NCBI GenBank assembly: GCA_963691705.1
Contig: OY829545.1
Location: 27,143,475 to 27,207,474, forward strand
Length of the DNA stretch: 64,000 nucleotides
Source: Viola odorata
Taxonomy: Eukaryota; Streptophyta; Magnoliopsida; Malpighiales; Violaceae
Reading direction: 5' to 3'
Part shown: positions 33,137 to 44,256 of the stretch, piece by piece
Layout of the letters: the number at the start of each line of letters is the position of its first letter
Position numbering within the stretch: the stretch's first letter is position 1
Position numbers and translations under genes: made by a program
The notes under the pieces: generated by a model
What the model was told of the DNA's origin: nothing
Seen by the model: only the letters and a program-made list of their open reading frames with translations
Database searches by the model: none

Positions 33137-35396
33137 ATGACTAAGACTCGTTCTAAGAACCCTGCCGAGGAAGGGGATCCTCAAAGGTCTGCTGGGGAGG
33201 AAAAAATTGATAATACTCCTACTTCTCTCTATACTCTGCCTTTAATTTGCCGTAGATTGGCCGAGTCTAGTGTTCGGTTGGATTATCCTGTGCATGTTGC
33301 TTCTGAGTCGCTCCGCCTGAACAGTCCTTTGCCTGGCAATAGTAGAATGTTGTATGCCAAATTATTTGATTATGGGTTTCGACTTCCTCTTGACCCACTC
33401 GTGAAACTATTACTGGCTGATTCTGATCTGGCTCCGGCTCAACTGAGCCCTAACGCAATTTGCGTTGTTAGTGCCTTTGCGGCATTGTGCCGATTCAAGG
33501 GAATCGCATCTCCTTCTTTAGCGTTGCTTCACAATATTTTCCAGCTATATTCTCGTAAGGGGGTGATATCAGTATCCCCCCGTTATGAAGATGGGTCCCT
33601 GAAGCCCTTTACTTGGAAGCTTATGGGTATTGAATCCTCCGTTCCTCACTGGAAGGAGGGATTTTTCATTGTTGACTTGCCTGAGCCTTTGTGGAGGGCC
33701 GACTTTAATGAAGACATTAAAGATGGGGCTTGGGGTAGCAGAAAACCCCTCTCTGACCCGGAAGATGGTTGGTTGAAAACACTGCTTCAATTGGACTTTA
33801 GTGTTGACGCCCGTAAAGCGGCTAACGGGTTGGATATGGAGAAATGCAAAAAGGGTGAGCGTTTGGTCTTTTTCCTTTTATGCTACAGTGAAGTACTAAC
33901 GCTGATGTTTTGTATCTGTACAGTGCCTCCACCTGGCTGGGAGCTTGAGTATTTTTAGAGAAAAAGGAAACAGGAGCAGAAGAGGAAGGCAGCAGTCGAG
34001 GCTGTCGCCGCTGTTGAGAGGGAAGCTGCTGTCACTTTGGATACTGCCCAAACGCTTCCCCCGTGAGCTCGTGTTGTGAAGAAGAAGAGAGCTAAAAAGA
34101 CGAGCGCTACGCCTCTCGTACCTGCCGTTTCTTCGGAGGCAACAACTACTACTGCCCCTTCTGGATTTCCTCTGATTCCTTCGGGCACCTAGGTATTTAT
34201 GCTTCTCTTACCACTTTCTTTCCCTTCGTGCGGTTTCTTATTATGCTCTATGCTATCAGGAGGCCGGCACCGCTTCTGCCCCTTCCTTTTCTCACAGTGA
34301 TATGTCTATGGCGGAGGTCCTCCTGGAGCGTCAGAAGAAAGCTCGCTATGAGTTTCAGAATGGTCCCTCCTCTTCTGCCATTAACCCTCTTCTCACGTCT
34401 CTTGGGGGCGGTGACATGCCTGTCGGGCAATCGCAGGGCGTTAATCTCGGCGGCGATCCTGGTACTTTTGGTGATTCTCCGATTTACTCTACTACCGCCG
34501 CTCACGCTCCTAACCTTGAAGCGCTTGGCGAGGAGGGGACTTTTGTTACCAACATGGGAGATTCCAGCAGCCATCCTCCTTCTCCTGCTACTCTGCTTTT
34601 TGTTCCGATGTCTCCGCCTGCTGCCACAAGGGGCGGCCCTGCTCCTAGCTTGATGGTTGGTGCCACCTCACATCTTCCTCCCGTTCTCCCCACTCACTAG
34701 ATTGACTTGCACTCCTTCAGAGATAACGTTCTGCAGTTTCCAGCGGATGCTACTGATGACACTATCCTCGCCTCTACCTCCTATCTGGCGGCCGAGATGA
34801 TGTTTCTTCAGAGAGAACAGGATGCCTTCGTGGCCAAGAGCCAGCAGGAGCGCATAAACTTCCTCCGCTCCCAACTATTTTCTTCGCTTTGCCATCTTCA
34901 TTACATGGATGAGGAAAATGCCAAGGAAAAGGCCAACGGGCGGGGAGAGATAGATAGGTTGGTATCTGAGCGTCAGCGTTACCTGGACGACCTTACCGCC
35001 GCTAAGCAAGAATCAGAGGCTGCCAAACGGGAGGCCGCAGTTGCTAAGCAGGAGGCAACGACTGCTAAGCAAGAGGTGGAAGCTGTCAAGCTTGCTTTGG
35101 AAGAGGAAAGACAGAAAAGCGTTGCTCTGAATGAACGTCTTTCTCAAGGGGAGACCGAATTACGTCAGGAAAGACAGAAAAATGCTGAGATTTCTGCAGA
35201 GAAGATTCACTGGTATTTGAAGGAAGGCGGGGCGATCATGACGGAGGCCCTTATGTACCATTACGGGGCGACGAGTCTTCGTGTTCAAGAGCTTGCTGAT
35301 TATTTTGACAAGAGGGTCGCAACCCTTTCTGATGAGGACTTCCACCGCTCGCGATCCGCTCCACAAGGAGGAGGCCATTCGTCGACTGCTTCTTAG
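33137..35396 (+). pseudogene. antisense gene 2: second PF04195-like protein
   Basis: A diverged tandem copy of the gene at 30316. Domain landmarks correspond one to one: MLYAKLFDYGFRLPLDPLVKLLL, LAPAQLSPNAICVVSAFAAL, WKEGFFIVDLPEPLWRADF, then MEKCKKG. Intron 1 is 33855-33923 (GTGAGC...CTGTACAG), at the same site and phase as in gene 1. A second intron, 34193-34259 (67 bp), must be removed to join the frames, and GT-AG ends are present. Stops: TAG after ELEYF, TGA after TLPP, TAG at 34190 and TAG at 34698. After a P/S/G-rich part comes a long coiled coil (34900-35200, KQEAEAAK-type repeats) and the end KIHWYLKEGGAIMTEALMYHYG. No function is known. Confidence 0.72.
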
Positions 35397-35885
35397 GCAT
35401 ATCCTGCCTGATTTATTTTTTTGATTTTGTGGCCACTGTGCCTTCCTTTGTTTTGTAATATTAACAATATCATCCCTCTTCTACTTTTTGAATGGAATCT
35501 CTTCTCCCACTTCGCCCCTTAATACTTGTTTGTGTGACTACTCGACCGTGGCGTTTGCTGTCCTGTTTTCCTTCTCAGAGACATATCATTTCTGTAGTGG
35601 TTTGACTTCTGATACAGGCTTCTCCGCTGCACCTTTGTGCTACTTTTCCACTGTCTCTGATAGTACTTTCCTGAGGATGAATCAATGTTATTTCTACCCG
35701 TGTTGTATTTGTACTGATAGGGGCCTTTGTTGTCAGGGGAATTATCTAGCCTTGTTGAATTTAGGCCTGTCGCGACAATGTTGCTGTGATACGGAAACTT
35801 CTCCGGGCTCACTTCACCGGGTATCAATCCGCTCGATTATTGGCTGCAGTATCTCTTTTCATTCTAAACATCAACGGTCGACTTG
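35397..35885 (+). other. spacer after antisense gene 2
   Basis: No believable ORF or repeat. AT-rich near 35400-35480 (TTTTGTAATATTAACAATAT), which could hold the poly(A) site of the preceding gene. The two overlapping frames at 35488-35940 show no domain. Confidence 0.4.
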
Positions 35886-36380
35886 GGGCGTGCCTCATCT
35901 TAGTGAGCCGTCTGATCAGGACCGAGCCTCACAAGGATAGGATTTTCACTCCCAAGCGTTGAAACCTCACGTTTGTGGAGCGTGCCTCGTCTTAGTGGTC
36001 CGTCTGTGTGAGCACGGTTGCCACAAGGATAGGATTTTCACTTCCAGGATGGAGTTGCTCTCTCCTTGGGGCGTGCCTCATCTTGGTGGGCCGTCTATGT
36101 GAGCACGGTTGCCACAAGGATAGGATTTTCACTCCCAAGGATACCGGGGTGTGCCTCATCTTAATGGGCAGTCTATGTGAGCACGGTTGCCACAAGGATA
36201 GGATTTTCACTCCCGGGGGCGTTGGGGCGTGCCTCGTCTTAATGGGCCATCTATGTGAGCACGGTTACCACAAGGATAGGATTTTCACTCCCAACGCTAC
36301 ATTATGCCAGGGCGTGCCTCGTCTTAATGAGCTGTCTGATCAGGACCAGCCTCACAAGGATAGGAATTTCACTCCTGGCA
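35886..36380. repeat. tandem array between pol and antisense genes
   Basis: Six imperfect units of about 75-100 bp. Each has GGCGTGCCTC(A/G)TCTTA, a GTCT(A/G)TGTGAGCACGG block or variant, and CACAAGGATAGGATTTTCAC. The first and last unit share the variant GTCTGATCAGGACC, the inner four GTGAGCACGGTT. Spacer lengths differ between units. Located in the 3' region of element T after the pol stop (36473). Confidence 0.85.
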
Positions 36381-36472
36381 TTCTTCATTTCCTGCATATT
36401 TCCTGTCACAAAGTACACAGAGAATTCTGATTTATTTATTAGGGTAACGCTGATCTTACCAGATAAGAGAGA

Positions 36473-37957
36473 TTAGCCTCTAGCATGGTATAGCCTTAGC
36501 CGAGCTATATTCCAAGAATTTTGCAGGGGAGTTCCATCGAGTGTTTCCAGATAGTATGCTCCTCTCCCTACCACACGGGCGACACGGTATGGTCCATCCC
36601 AATTTGGGCTAAGCTTCCCCATGCGTTTCCCTGTTGCTCGTTTGTCTCTGAGCACCAGATCCCCCGCTTTCAGCAATCGTTCTCTCACTTGCCTGTTGTG
36701 GTATTGCGCCATTTTCCTTTTGTAATGCAGGGTTTTTAAGAGGGCTTCCTCACGTGCTTCTGGTAGTGCGTCAAGGTTAGCGCGTAACCTTTCTTCATTG
36801 TTTTCTTCTCTGAAATGAGCCACTCGAAGGCTTATGGTGCCCATTTCTACCGGTGTCACGACTTCTGTTCTAAAGGCCAACGCGAATGGGGTTTCTCCTG
36901 TGCTAGCCTTGACGGTCATGCGATAAGCCCACAGTACATATGGCAGTTTGTCTGGCCATTTCTTTTTGGAGCCTTCCAAATTTCTCTTGATGCCGTTAAG
37001 AATGCTGCAATTGGTTACCTCGGCTTGGTCGTTAGTTTGGGGGTGTGCCACGGAAGAGAACCTTTGTTCGATTTGAAATTCCATGCATTGATCCCTGAAG
37101 AACTGGCTCGTAAACTGCATTCCGTTGTCGCTAACCAGTACACGCGGTACCCTAAATCGCATAATAACTTGGTGCTTAAAGAAGCGCTAAATTTTCTCAG
37201 TGGTGATGGTGGCTAACGCCTCTGCTTCAGCCCATTTTGTGAAATAATCCACCGCTACGACCACAAATTTTAATTGGGATCTGGCCTTCGAAAATGGGCC
37301 CAAAATGTCAATGCCCCATTTAGCAAACGGGCATGGAGCGACTATCTATGAAATCTGCACAACCGACTTTCGCGGGATCTTAGCGTATTCTTGACATTTC
37401 TGACAGGTCTTTACGAAGTTGTGGCAATCTCTCCGAATAGTGGGCCAGTAGAACCCTGACCGAAAGACCTGAGTTGCCAAGGTGTCGCTGCCAACGTGCA
37501 TGCCGCATATCCCTTCGTGAATTTCTCGCAACACATGGAGGCCTTCCGTCTTCGATAGGCACTTAGTGGTCGGGTGGGAAAAACATCTTTGAATCAATTC
37601 TCCATTGTAGTACGTGCATCGTGCCGCTCATTTCAGGATTTTCCTTTTTTCCGTGCTTTCTGCCGGTAGCTTGTCATGCTTCAAATATTTTATTATTGGA
37701 ACTCTCCAGTCATCTTCTACTTCCTCCACACAGAGCGATGCCTGCTCTTCCGTGAAAGAGGGCGTGGATAACTCTCCGTAGTGTACATCCTTGGGTATAG
37801 AGGCCTCTAGGTTGGCTGCCATTTTGGTGAGGTTGTCAACCTCCGCATTATCCTCCCTGGGAATATGCTCAAAGGTGACTTGGGTGCCTTTTTTCTGTAT
37901 TTCCGACAGCTCTCGCTTTACTTTGGCCAAGTACTGAATCATGATAGGCTCTCTGGC
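36473..37957 (-). pseudogene. integrase of element T
   Basis: Continuous frame with stops at 37628 (TGA), 37346 (TAG) and about 37180 (TAG). AREPIMIQYLAKV links to the second RNase H. The zinc-binding domain has H and H in LREIHEGICGMHVG and C and C in CQKC (about 37520-37390). The core has D in WGIDILGPFS, D in LVSDNGMQF and E in NDQAEVTNCS (about 37310-37015); HPQTN-D-Q replaces the usual HPQTNGQ. It ends in SPNWDGPYRVARVVG and LRLYHARG. The gag-pol region from 42346 to 36473 has seven stops but no frameshift. Confidence 0.9.
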
Positions 37958-37960
37958 TTA

Positions 37961-39415
37961 GGAGTTCCCCAGGACTTGGTCTATTATCAGTTTAGAATCT
38001 CCGCGTATCTTTAGGCGTAGACCACGTTCCGCTCCCGTGGCATGTGCAGCTTCGACAGAGAAGCTGTTTCCTATTATGAGTCCTGCCAGTAACGCCTCGT
38101 ATTCGGCTGCATTGTTAGATAATGGTTGTAAAATCCTGAGGGCATATCGTATCTCTATGCCGTTTGGTCCGACTAGGAAGACACCCGCACCTGCTAGTTC
38201 CTGGTTTTTTGCTCCGTCTACGTGGATGACCCACAGGTCCGCATATTCCTCCGGGGACGACAGGTGTGGGTTTTCTGGCTCCTCTTCTGATGGTCCTGCT
38301 GACGCGTCCTTTGTGAAGGTGCATTCCGCTATGAAGTCTGCTAGCGCTTGGGCTTTAACAGCTGGTCTAGCTTTGTACTGCAACCCGTATTGCTCGAGTT
38401 CGATTGCCCAGACTAACATCCTCCCCGAGGACTCTTGTTTCCTGAAGATTCTTCTCAAAGGCTGGTCGGTGAGTACCGTGATGGAATGGGCTTGGAAGTA
38501 TCGGTCCATCTTCCGCGTTGCTTGTATTAGGGCGAGGGCTATCTTCTCGATGTGGGCATATCGCAACTCGGCGTCTTTCAATATGCGGCTGACGAAAAAC
38601 ACAGGGTGGTGTATATGCCCTTCCCCTCTTACGAGGACAGCACTAACTACCTCGTCAGCTACGCCCAGGTACAGATATAGCTCATCGCCGGGTTCAGGTC
38701 TCGTTAGCACTAAATCAGATGAGAGATAAGCCTTTAGTTCTGCGAACGCCTTCTCGCATTCCTCCGTCCACCCAAAAGGGGCCTTGTTTCGAATAACCTT
38801 GAAGAAGGGGAGGCATCTCTCGCCCTGTTTAGAGATGAATCTTCCTAACGCGATGACGTGCCCCGTGAGCTTTTGTATTTCTTTAACAGTCTGAGGAGGT
38901 ATCATGTCTTGGATGGCTTTTATCTTTGAAGGGTTAGGCTGGATGCCCTTTCGGCTGACTACATAGCCCAAGAATTTACCCGTTTGGAATGCGAACATGC
39001 ATTTTCGTAGATTTAATTTCATTTTGTATTCTTTCATCACTTTAAAGACTTCTTTCAAGTCAGCCAGGTGGTCTTCAAAGCTTCGACTTTTGACCAGGAT
39101 GTCGTCTACGTAGGCTTCTAAGTTTTTCCCAATCTGCTTTTCAAAGACTTTATTTGCCATGCGCTGGAATGTTGCCCCGATATTTTTCAGCCCGAACAGC
39201 ATGGCAGTATAGCAGTAGGTGGCCTTTGGGGTGATGAAGGCAGTTTTTTCCTCATCCTCCACGGCCATGGGAATTTGATGATACCCGGAGTTAGCATCTA
39301 GAGAGCTTAGGTAGGCATACCCAGCGGTTTGATCGACCAACTGATCGATTCGAGGAAGGGGATAGCAATCCTTAAGACAGGCGTCATTTAAGTCGGTGAA
39401 GTCAATACACATGCG
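37961..39415 (-). pseudogene. RT and two RNase H domains of element T
   Basis: RT continues with MCIDFTDLN, SLDANSGYHQI, FGLKNIGATFQRM and the catalytic EAYVDDILV (about 39100-39112). The connection/first RNase H is LYLYLGVADEVVSAVLV, HIEKIALALIQATRKM, VLTDQPLRRIFRK (about 38690-38440), with decayed acidic residues. The second RNase H is WVIHVDGAKNQELAGAGVF, NNAAEYEALLAGLIIG and GDSKLIIDQVLG (about 38240-37970); its D, E and D are kept. Between E and D stands an unusual short insert (NSFSVEAAHATGAE). Dual RNase H is diagnostic of Tat elements. The stop at 37958 follows. Confidence 0.9.
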
Positions 39416-39418
39416 CTA

Positions 39419-40239
39419 CTCTCCATTAGGCTTGGGGACTAGCACGGGGTTAGCCAGCCAAGTCGGGTATTGGACTTCTCGGATGAATCCCGCATTTGTT
39501 AGCTTTACTATTTCCTTCTCGATAGCCGTTACCTTTTCTGGTGAGAAAACACGCCGCCTTTGTTGAACGGGCTTAGCGTTAGGGTCAACGTTAAGCCGAT
39601 GTTCCGCAACTTCTCGTGAAATTCCGGGCATATCCGCTAGTTTCCAAGCGAATTCTCCTTTGCATTTTCTTAGCAGTCGAGCTAGCTGTGTATTCTCTTC
39701 AAGGCTTAGCTTTTCGCTGATTAAGAGATTGGCTTCACTGTCCTCACCGATGGGTATTGATATCATCTTATCCAGTGGCTGAGTGTGCTTTTCTTCCTTG
39801 TCTTCAAAAGGATCGTCCGCTACGCAAACGTAGCGATCACAGCTTCTTTGAGTCATAAGTAAGTAGCATTCAACAGCCAGCTTCTGGTCTCCTTTAATTG
39901 AAACCACGCCATCCCACGAGGGGTATTTCATCCGCAGGTGTTTTTGTGATATAGCTACCCCGAAACGATTAAGAAACGGCCGCCCTAGTATGGCGTTATA
40001 GGGCAGAGTCAGGTCTACGACCAGAAATAACAACTCTTCTGAGCGTTTGGATGTGTCCTCTCTGAAATACACTGGTAGTGACGTGATCCCTGTCACTGGG
40101 ATTGGGACTCTATCGACCCCAATAATTGGCCTTTTGCAAGGCGTTAGCTCCCCGTCAGGACGTTTCATCAGATTGTATGCTTCTAGAGAGAAAAGATTTA
40201 CCGCGCTCCCGTTATCGACAAGGGTTCTTCTTACTCCAT
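39419..40239 (-). pseudogene. protease and RT start of element T
   Basis: Same frame as gag. The protease active site is LVDNGSAVNLF (about 40220), a DNG form of the D-T/S-G motif, followed by YNAILGRPFLNRFGVAIS (about 39990-39940). Then HRLNVDPNAKPVQQRRRVF and WLANPVLVPKPNGE open the RT domain. TAG at 39416 replaces a tryptophan codon expected in NGxWRMCIDF; a single G-to-A change explains it. Confidence 0.87.
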
Positions 40240-42346
40240 GACTACCGATAACGGGTGTTACCACCAATGCATCATTATGCGGTAAAACAATGCCTTTCTC
40301 GTCTTCCTCCGAGAAGGATAGCACCATGCTGTCTAACGCGCTTATTGCCTCGATTTTCACCTGTGCGCTTTCTCGTTTGTGCTTTTCCTCGAGGCCGGGC
40401 GTTTGTTGTATTGCTTCGTCAAAGTAGGGTGTCCCTCCCGCGATAATATTAATCATGGGCACCTGGTCGCCGTGAACAGCGAGTGCCTCTCTATTTCGCC
40501 AGAGGGGGATCGCGTTGGCTCCCGTGGCATGAGAAGGCATTTTCCTATGGTCAGTTGTTCCTTCTGTCGGATTATTCCTGGCTCCCTCTCTTGCCTTGGT
40601 GGCAAACTCTCCCAGATAGCCTTCTTTGACCAGATGTTCTATGGCCAGTTTTAGCTCTCTGTATACATCAGTTGAATGTCCCTTCACTTTATGAAACTTA
40701 CAGAACGCGTTTTCCCTTCCTTCCATTATCACTCCCGGTTTCACAGGAGCTGGGTAACGGATGGGTAGATTTCGCTGCTGGACTATCACTAAGATTTCAG
40801 CTCTTGGCAGTATGAGGGAAGGGAGATCAGGGTCATATATCCGGCCCTTTGGCGGATCCGCTTGTTTCCGGGTGGGGGACCCTCTAGACCTCCCTTTCGA
40901 AGAATTGCCTCTCTGCCGATTAGAAGCCTTGGCGGTGTACTCTTTCCGTTGACTATAGTCGTCACTTGGTCGCGTATCAGGGGCGTTGTGGTGCGGGGCG
41001 TTACGGGCCAGGTATGGTTCTGTCGTTATGTCCCGCATTCGCTCTCTATTTTCCTCTTCTTCTATCCTCGCATAATTATGCGCTTTTAGGCGTAGTGCAT
41101 CTAAGGTCAATGGCGGGTCCACCATTAATACGTCTCTCAATTTCCCGTAACGGTAGTTACGCTTAAGGGCTTCCACTGCGAAATCGATGGTTACCCCCGG
41201 TGTCAAGGACATTTCGAGATCAAATCGACCTAAGAATTCATTAAATGATTCCTGCGGTCTCCGATGGATATCAAATAGCGCAGCCGCTGACTTTCTGATA
41301 GGGATTGCGGTGCTAAACCGACTCCTGAACTTTTCTTCTAGCTGGGAGAAGTTATCAATGGATCCAGCTGGGAGTCCCTCGAACCAAAGATGTGCCACTC
41401 CTGACAGTGTCATGACAAAAATTTGGCACAGTGCGGCATCGCTACGGGTTTGAAACTGCACAAAGTCTTTCACCTTGTTAAGGTGAGAGATAGGGTCTTT
41501 CATGCCATCATATGATTTTGTGGGGAGTTTTTTATGTCGATGGACCCTGTGGTGCCTCACGCGGTGACTGAACGGGTGACCAGCGTTACCGTCGTGGGCT
41601 CTGCGAGGTTGATGCGGGTGCGGATTTTTAGCATCGTATCTCGGGTTCTGCGGGTCGTATTCAGGATGCCGCATGGGAGATCGGTTGTGGCTTCTTGGCG
41701 TTCGGGTTCGTCGCCCTCTGCTACTGGATCTCTCACTGTATCTAGGGGATGGTTCTCTAAACATCTCGTCGCGCCTATCATCCCAATGCTCTCTATATTC
41801 GTCGCGTCGGCGGCCTTCTTCAGGGACAGGGATTTCTCCCCTGTATTGCCCAGAGAGGTCAACAGGTCCGTGTGCAAGCTGTGAGACGTTCATGGGGGCC
41901 TATGATAAGGGTAGGGAAAACGGAAGCCCTCTTGATTGTCGGGGTGACAACGGTCGCTCATGGACAATAGATGGAGTGAAAACTATCTGGGAGGACACGC
42001 CAGGTCCTGAGGCATGAGGCGTAAACCCAGCAGCCAACTCTGTCAACTGATTCAGTTGGGCTTGGAGGGCCACTATAGAGTTCGCGAAAGGGTTGTCTGC
42101 ATTACCGACCACAGATCCCCTCGCTTGGGGGGTAGAATAGCTGGGTCCCGTTATGTGGGAAAAGGGGGAGCAAATCTGGAATGCGGGTATTTCCGTTCCT
42201 TGTGTAGGGGAAGGATCTGATCCTCCTACTGTGACCTCTTGCATTACAGTAGAAGCATCAGAAGTAGCGAAAGCAAAGAGTCATCGACGAGTGTCGAATG
42301 GGATGCTGGAGGGTTGGGACGACATGAGATCTGAATCTGAGGCCAT
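40240..42346 (-). pseudogene. gag of element T
   Basis: Begins at ATG 42346 (MASDSDLMSSQPSS), with TGA in DTRR*LFAF (about 42280) and TAG at 41900 (PLS*APMN). An arginine-rich stretch (SSSRGRRTRTPRSHNRSP) precedes the retrotransposon gag domain: DGMKDPISHLNKVKDF, ALCQIFVMTLSGVAHLWFEGL, FEEKF-like, ESFNEFLGRF, at about 41540-41130. The Tat-type knuckle C-x2-H-x3-GH-x4-C near 40690-40650 has lost its last cysteine (CKFHKVKGHSTDVYREL, Y for C). Otherwise it is one continuous frame with pol. Confidence 0.88.
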
Positions 42347-42432
42347 ATTCCATCTAGCTTCGGGAAGAATGGAGCTTGGTTATTAAGGATGCTCACTTAA
42401 TAGAACCAAAACTCTTAACGAGAGCACCAATT
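41892..42432 (-). other. leader and gag start of element T
   Basis: From the LTR edge the element reads AATTGGTGCTCTCG..., then about 85 bp to ATG 42346. The first gag part (42346-41903) is proline/serine-rich with QLNQLTELAAGF. Nothing else seen. Confidence 0.5.
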
Positions 42433-43008
42433 TGATAAGAATTTATCTACTGCCGAAGGGTAGAAGGGGAAAGGGCCTTTTCCAGTCCAGTGTCCGCGGT
42501 GGTCCATCGTACCTGCAAGACGCCGGAGGGGGTCTCCGGCAGAAACACTCCGATGCTTAAGTTAGTACTTGTGGCAAATTTGGCAGAGCTTGGGCCAGTC
42601 ATTTCTGCTTACCTTCCTCCTTGGTGAGGGAGGTATTTATAGGCGAAGTGGAGCACTTCTGCGCGATCGGGACTGTGAAGTGTTGACGTTCCCGTCAGGG
42701 GGCAAGGTCTTCCCGTTAGGTGGGATGTGTAGTATCGTGGCGTTAGACATATATATGGGGATAGAAGTTGCCTAGGTAAGGCAACGCCTACGCCTCTCAA
42801 GAGGTATCGGGTTTGTCCCGGGATGGGATAGCGTCCTAGGCCATGACGGAGTGTTTCGCGAAACCCCCTCGCTGATGTTGACCATCGCAGCGTCAGCCTT
42901 ACAAAGGAGCAGATGGCTTTGAGGCTATCTCAACGGTGGGAGTGGTAGCTTTACCCCCCGGTGGGGTATAGGACACAAATGCCCTTGTTGTTAGTTATAT
43001 TGTTATCA
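42433..43008 (-). repeat. 5' LTR of element T
   Basis: 576 bp between TGATAACAAT (43008, - strand) and TTCTTATCA (42433). TATA box TATAAAT at 42635-42641 (-). Contains the GC-rich GCCGGAGGGGGTCTCCGGC hairpin (42520-42540, + view). The sequence after it in the element direction begins AATTGGTGCTCTCG, presumably the primer site, but I cannot name the tRNA. Confidence 0.92.
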
Positions 43009-43013
43009 GCTAG

Positions 43014-44180
43014 GCTGAGGCGGATCTTGTCTCCACCTTAGATTGGGATGCTGTCTCCAAGAGTATTGGTTACTTTCATGAGGGAATCTAGGTTGCCCTT
43101 GGTTGTAACCATATGCCGCATTGACTGAGACTGGAGATAGATCTCCCGACTGTTCCACCATGTAACAGCTATGGGTGGGATGATCTAATTGTTGGCAAAT
43201 CCTGCAAATTGAGGGCATAGGATTCGCTGCTGCTACTATAGTTTGTACCTGAGATGTGGTACCTGTAGAAAGATTCATCAAAATGTTAGTGATCTTATCA
43301 AGCTTATTTTCAACATTTATAGCATTTAAAGAAGAAGGTATAGAATTTCTCTCGGAAGAGGCATTATTTTGACAATTGTCAGCCATTGTTTGGAGAAGTA
43401 ATTTGGCTCTTGTTGGTGTAAGATCTTGAAGTGCTCCTCCAGCGGCTACATCTACTCTCTCCTTGTCCTTCACACTCATTCCATCATAGAAATATTAGAT
43501 TAGGAGATGGTCAGCAACTCCATGGGTAGGGCAAATGTCTTAAAGATCTCTAAACCTCTGATGGTATTCGCTCAAGCTTTCTCCTCCCCTTTGCTGAATG
43601 GATACTAAATCCTTTCTGGTTGCCCCTGCCTTAGTCGCATTCCAATACATATTTAGGAAGGCAGCGGACATATCTCCTCATGTTGTGATAGTGTTATGGG
43701 GTATGCTATAAAACCAATTCTTAGCTGAGTCTTCAAGGGACCATGGAAATGCTTTCAGTTTGGCCCTCTCAATTGATACTACCAATGGTTTTAGGGTATC
43801 ACATTGGAGATGAAGATTCCTCAAGTGATTATATGGATTCTCGTTTGAGTGGCCATGAAACTTGGTTAAGTTGGCTATGATGTTCGTCTTGATAGACCAA
43901 TCATTAGCCAAAGGAGCTAGATTAATACAGGAGTAGGTCACTCTTTTTGCCCCTCTGTTTCTCTCTCTCATCGTTTGTTCTTCTTGGTTTTCTTCCATGT
44001 TTGGTATTGGATTCTCAGCTGGGCCTGAGTCTTGCCCTAGACTGCTGCTGGAATCAGTTCTGATTGTGTTTCCGAAAATTCACCAACGAATTTCCTCTTA
44101 CCTTTCTTTCTGATTTGGGTTTCGGTCCTTGTGAGTTCTGGATTCAAAGGTAGTAGTTCTTCCTTTGAGGATCTGGTCAT
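43014..44180 (-). pseudogene. gag of element C, N-terminal part
   Basis: Starts at ATG 44180 (MTRSSKEELLPLNPEL, like the start MTRSSCREEDLLP of element B). A frameshift near 44060 leads into the main frame (LGQDSG, MEENQEEQTMRERN, NDWSIKTNIIANLTKFHGH, WFYSIPHNTITT). TGA 43678, then TAA in FRDL*DICP and TAA in LLI*YFYDG interrupt it. A CCHC knuckle CRICQQLDHPTHSC lies near 43190. Element T cuts it at 43013; the rest resumes at 27783. Gag forms the particle core and packages the RNA. Confidence 0.87.
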
Positions 44181-44233
44181 CAACTGCGAAAGACAAAAAT
44201 AAAAACAAAACTACAAAATACACCGTCAAAAGA

Positions 44234-44251
44234 TCCCCGGCAACGGCGCCA
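44234..44251 (-). promoter_or_regulatory. primer binding site of element C
   Basis: On the - strand TGGCGCCGTTGCCGGGGA, five bases after the 5' LTR. Identical to the site of element B (13279-13296). Complementary to the tRNA-Asp end, typical of Athila. Confidence 0.9.
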
Positions 44252-44256
44252 AAATT

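Larger units (their letters stand above)
27789..43008 (-). mobile_element. element T: Tat-lineage element with antisense genes
   Basis: A 15.2-kb Ty3/gypsy element on the - strand with LTRs 42433-43008 (5') and 27789-28365 (3'). Target duplication GCTAG at 27784-27788 and 43009-43013. In its direction: gag-PR-RT-RNase H-second RNase H-INT (42346-36473), a tandem array (36380-35886), then about 7.5 kb with four ORFs on the opposite strand. The second, archaeal-type RNase H and the antisense ORFs are marks of the Tat lineage (Retand/Grande-like). It interrupts the gag of element C. About 20-25 differences between the LTRs by eye. Confidence 0.92.

Noticed and set aside
36008..36430. 140-codon frame over the tandem array of element T
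   Set aside because: Open only because the array unit lacks stops in that frame; unit lengths vary and it is not gene-like.
38037..38729. 230-codon frame antisense to RNase H of T
   Set aside because: Shadow frame; the - strand encodes both RNase H domains.
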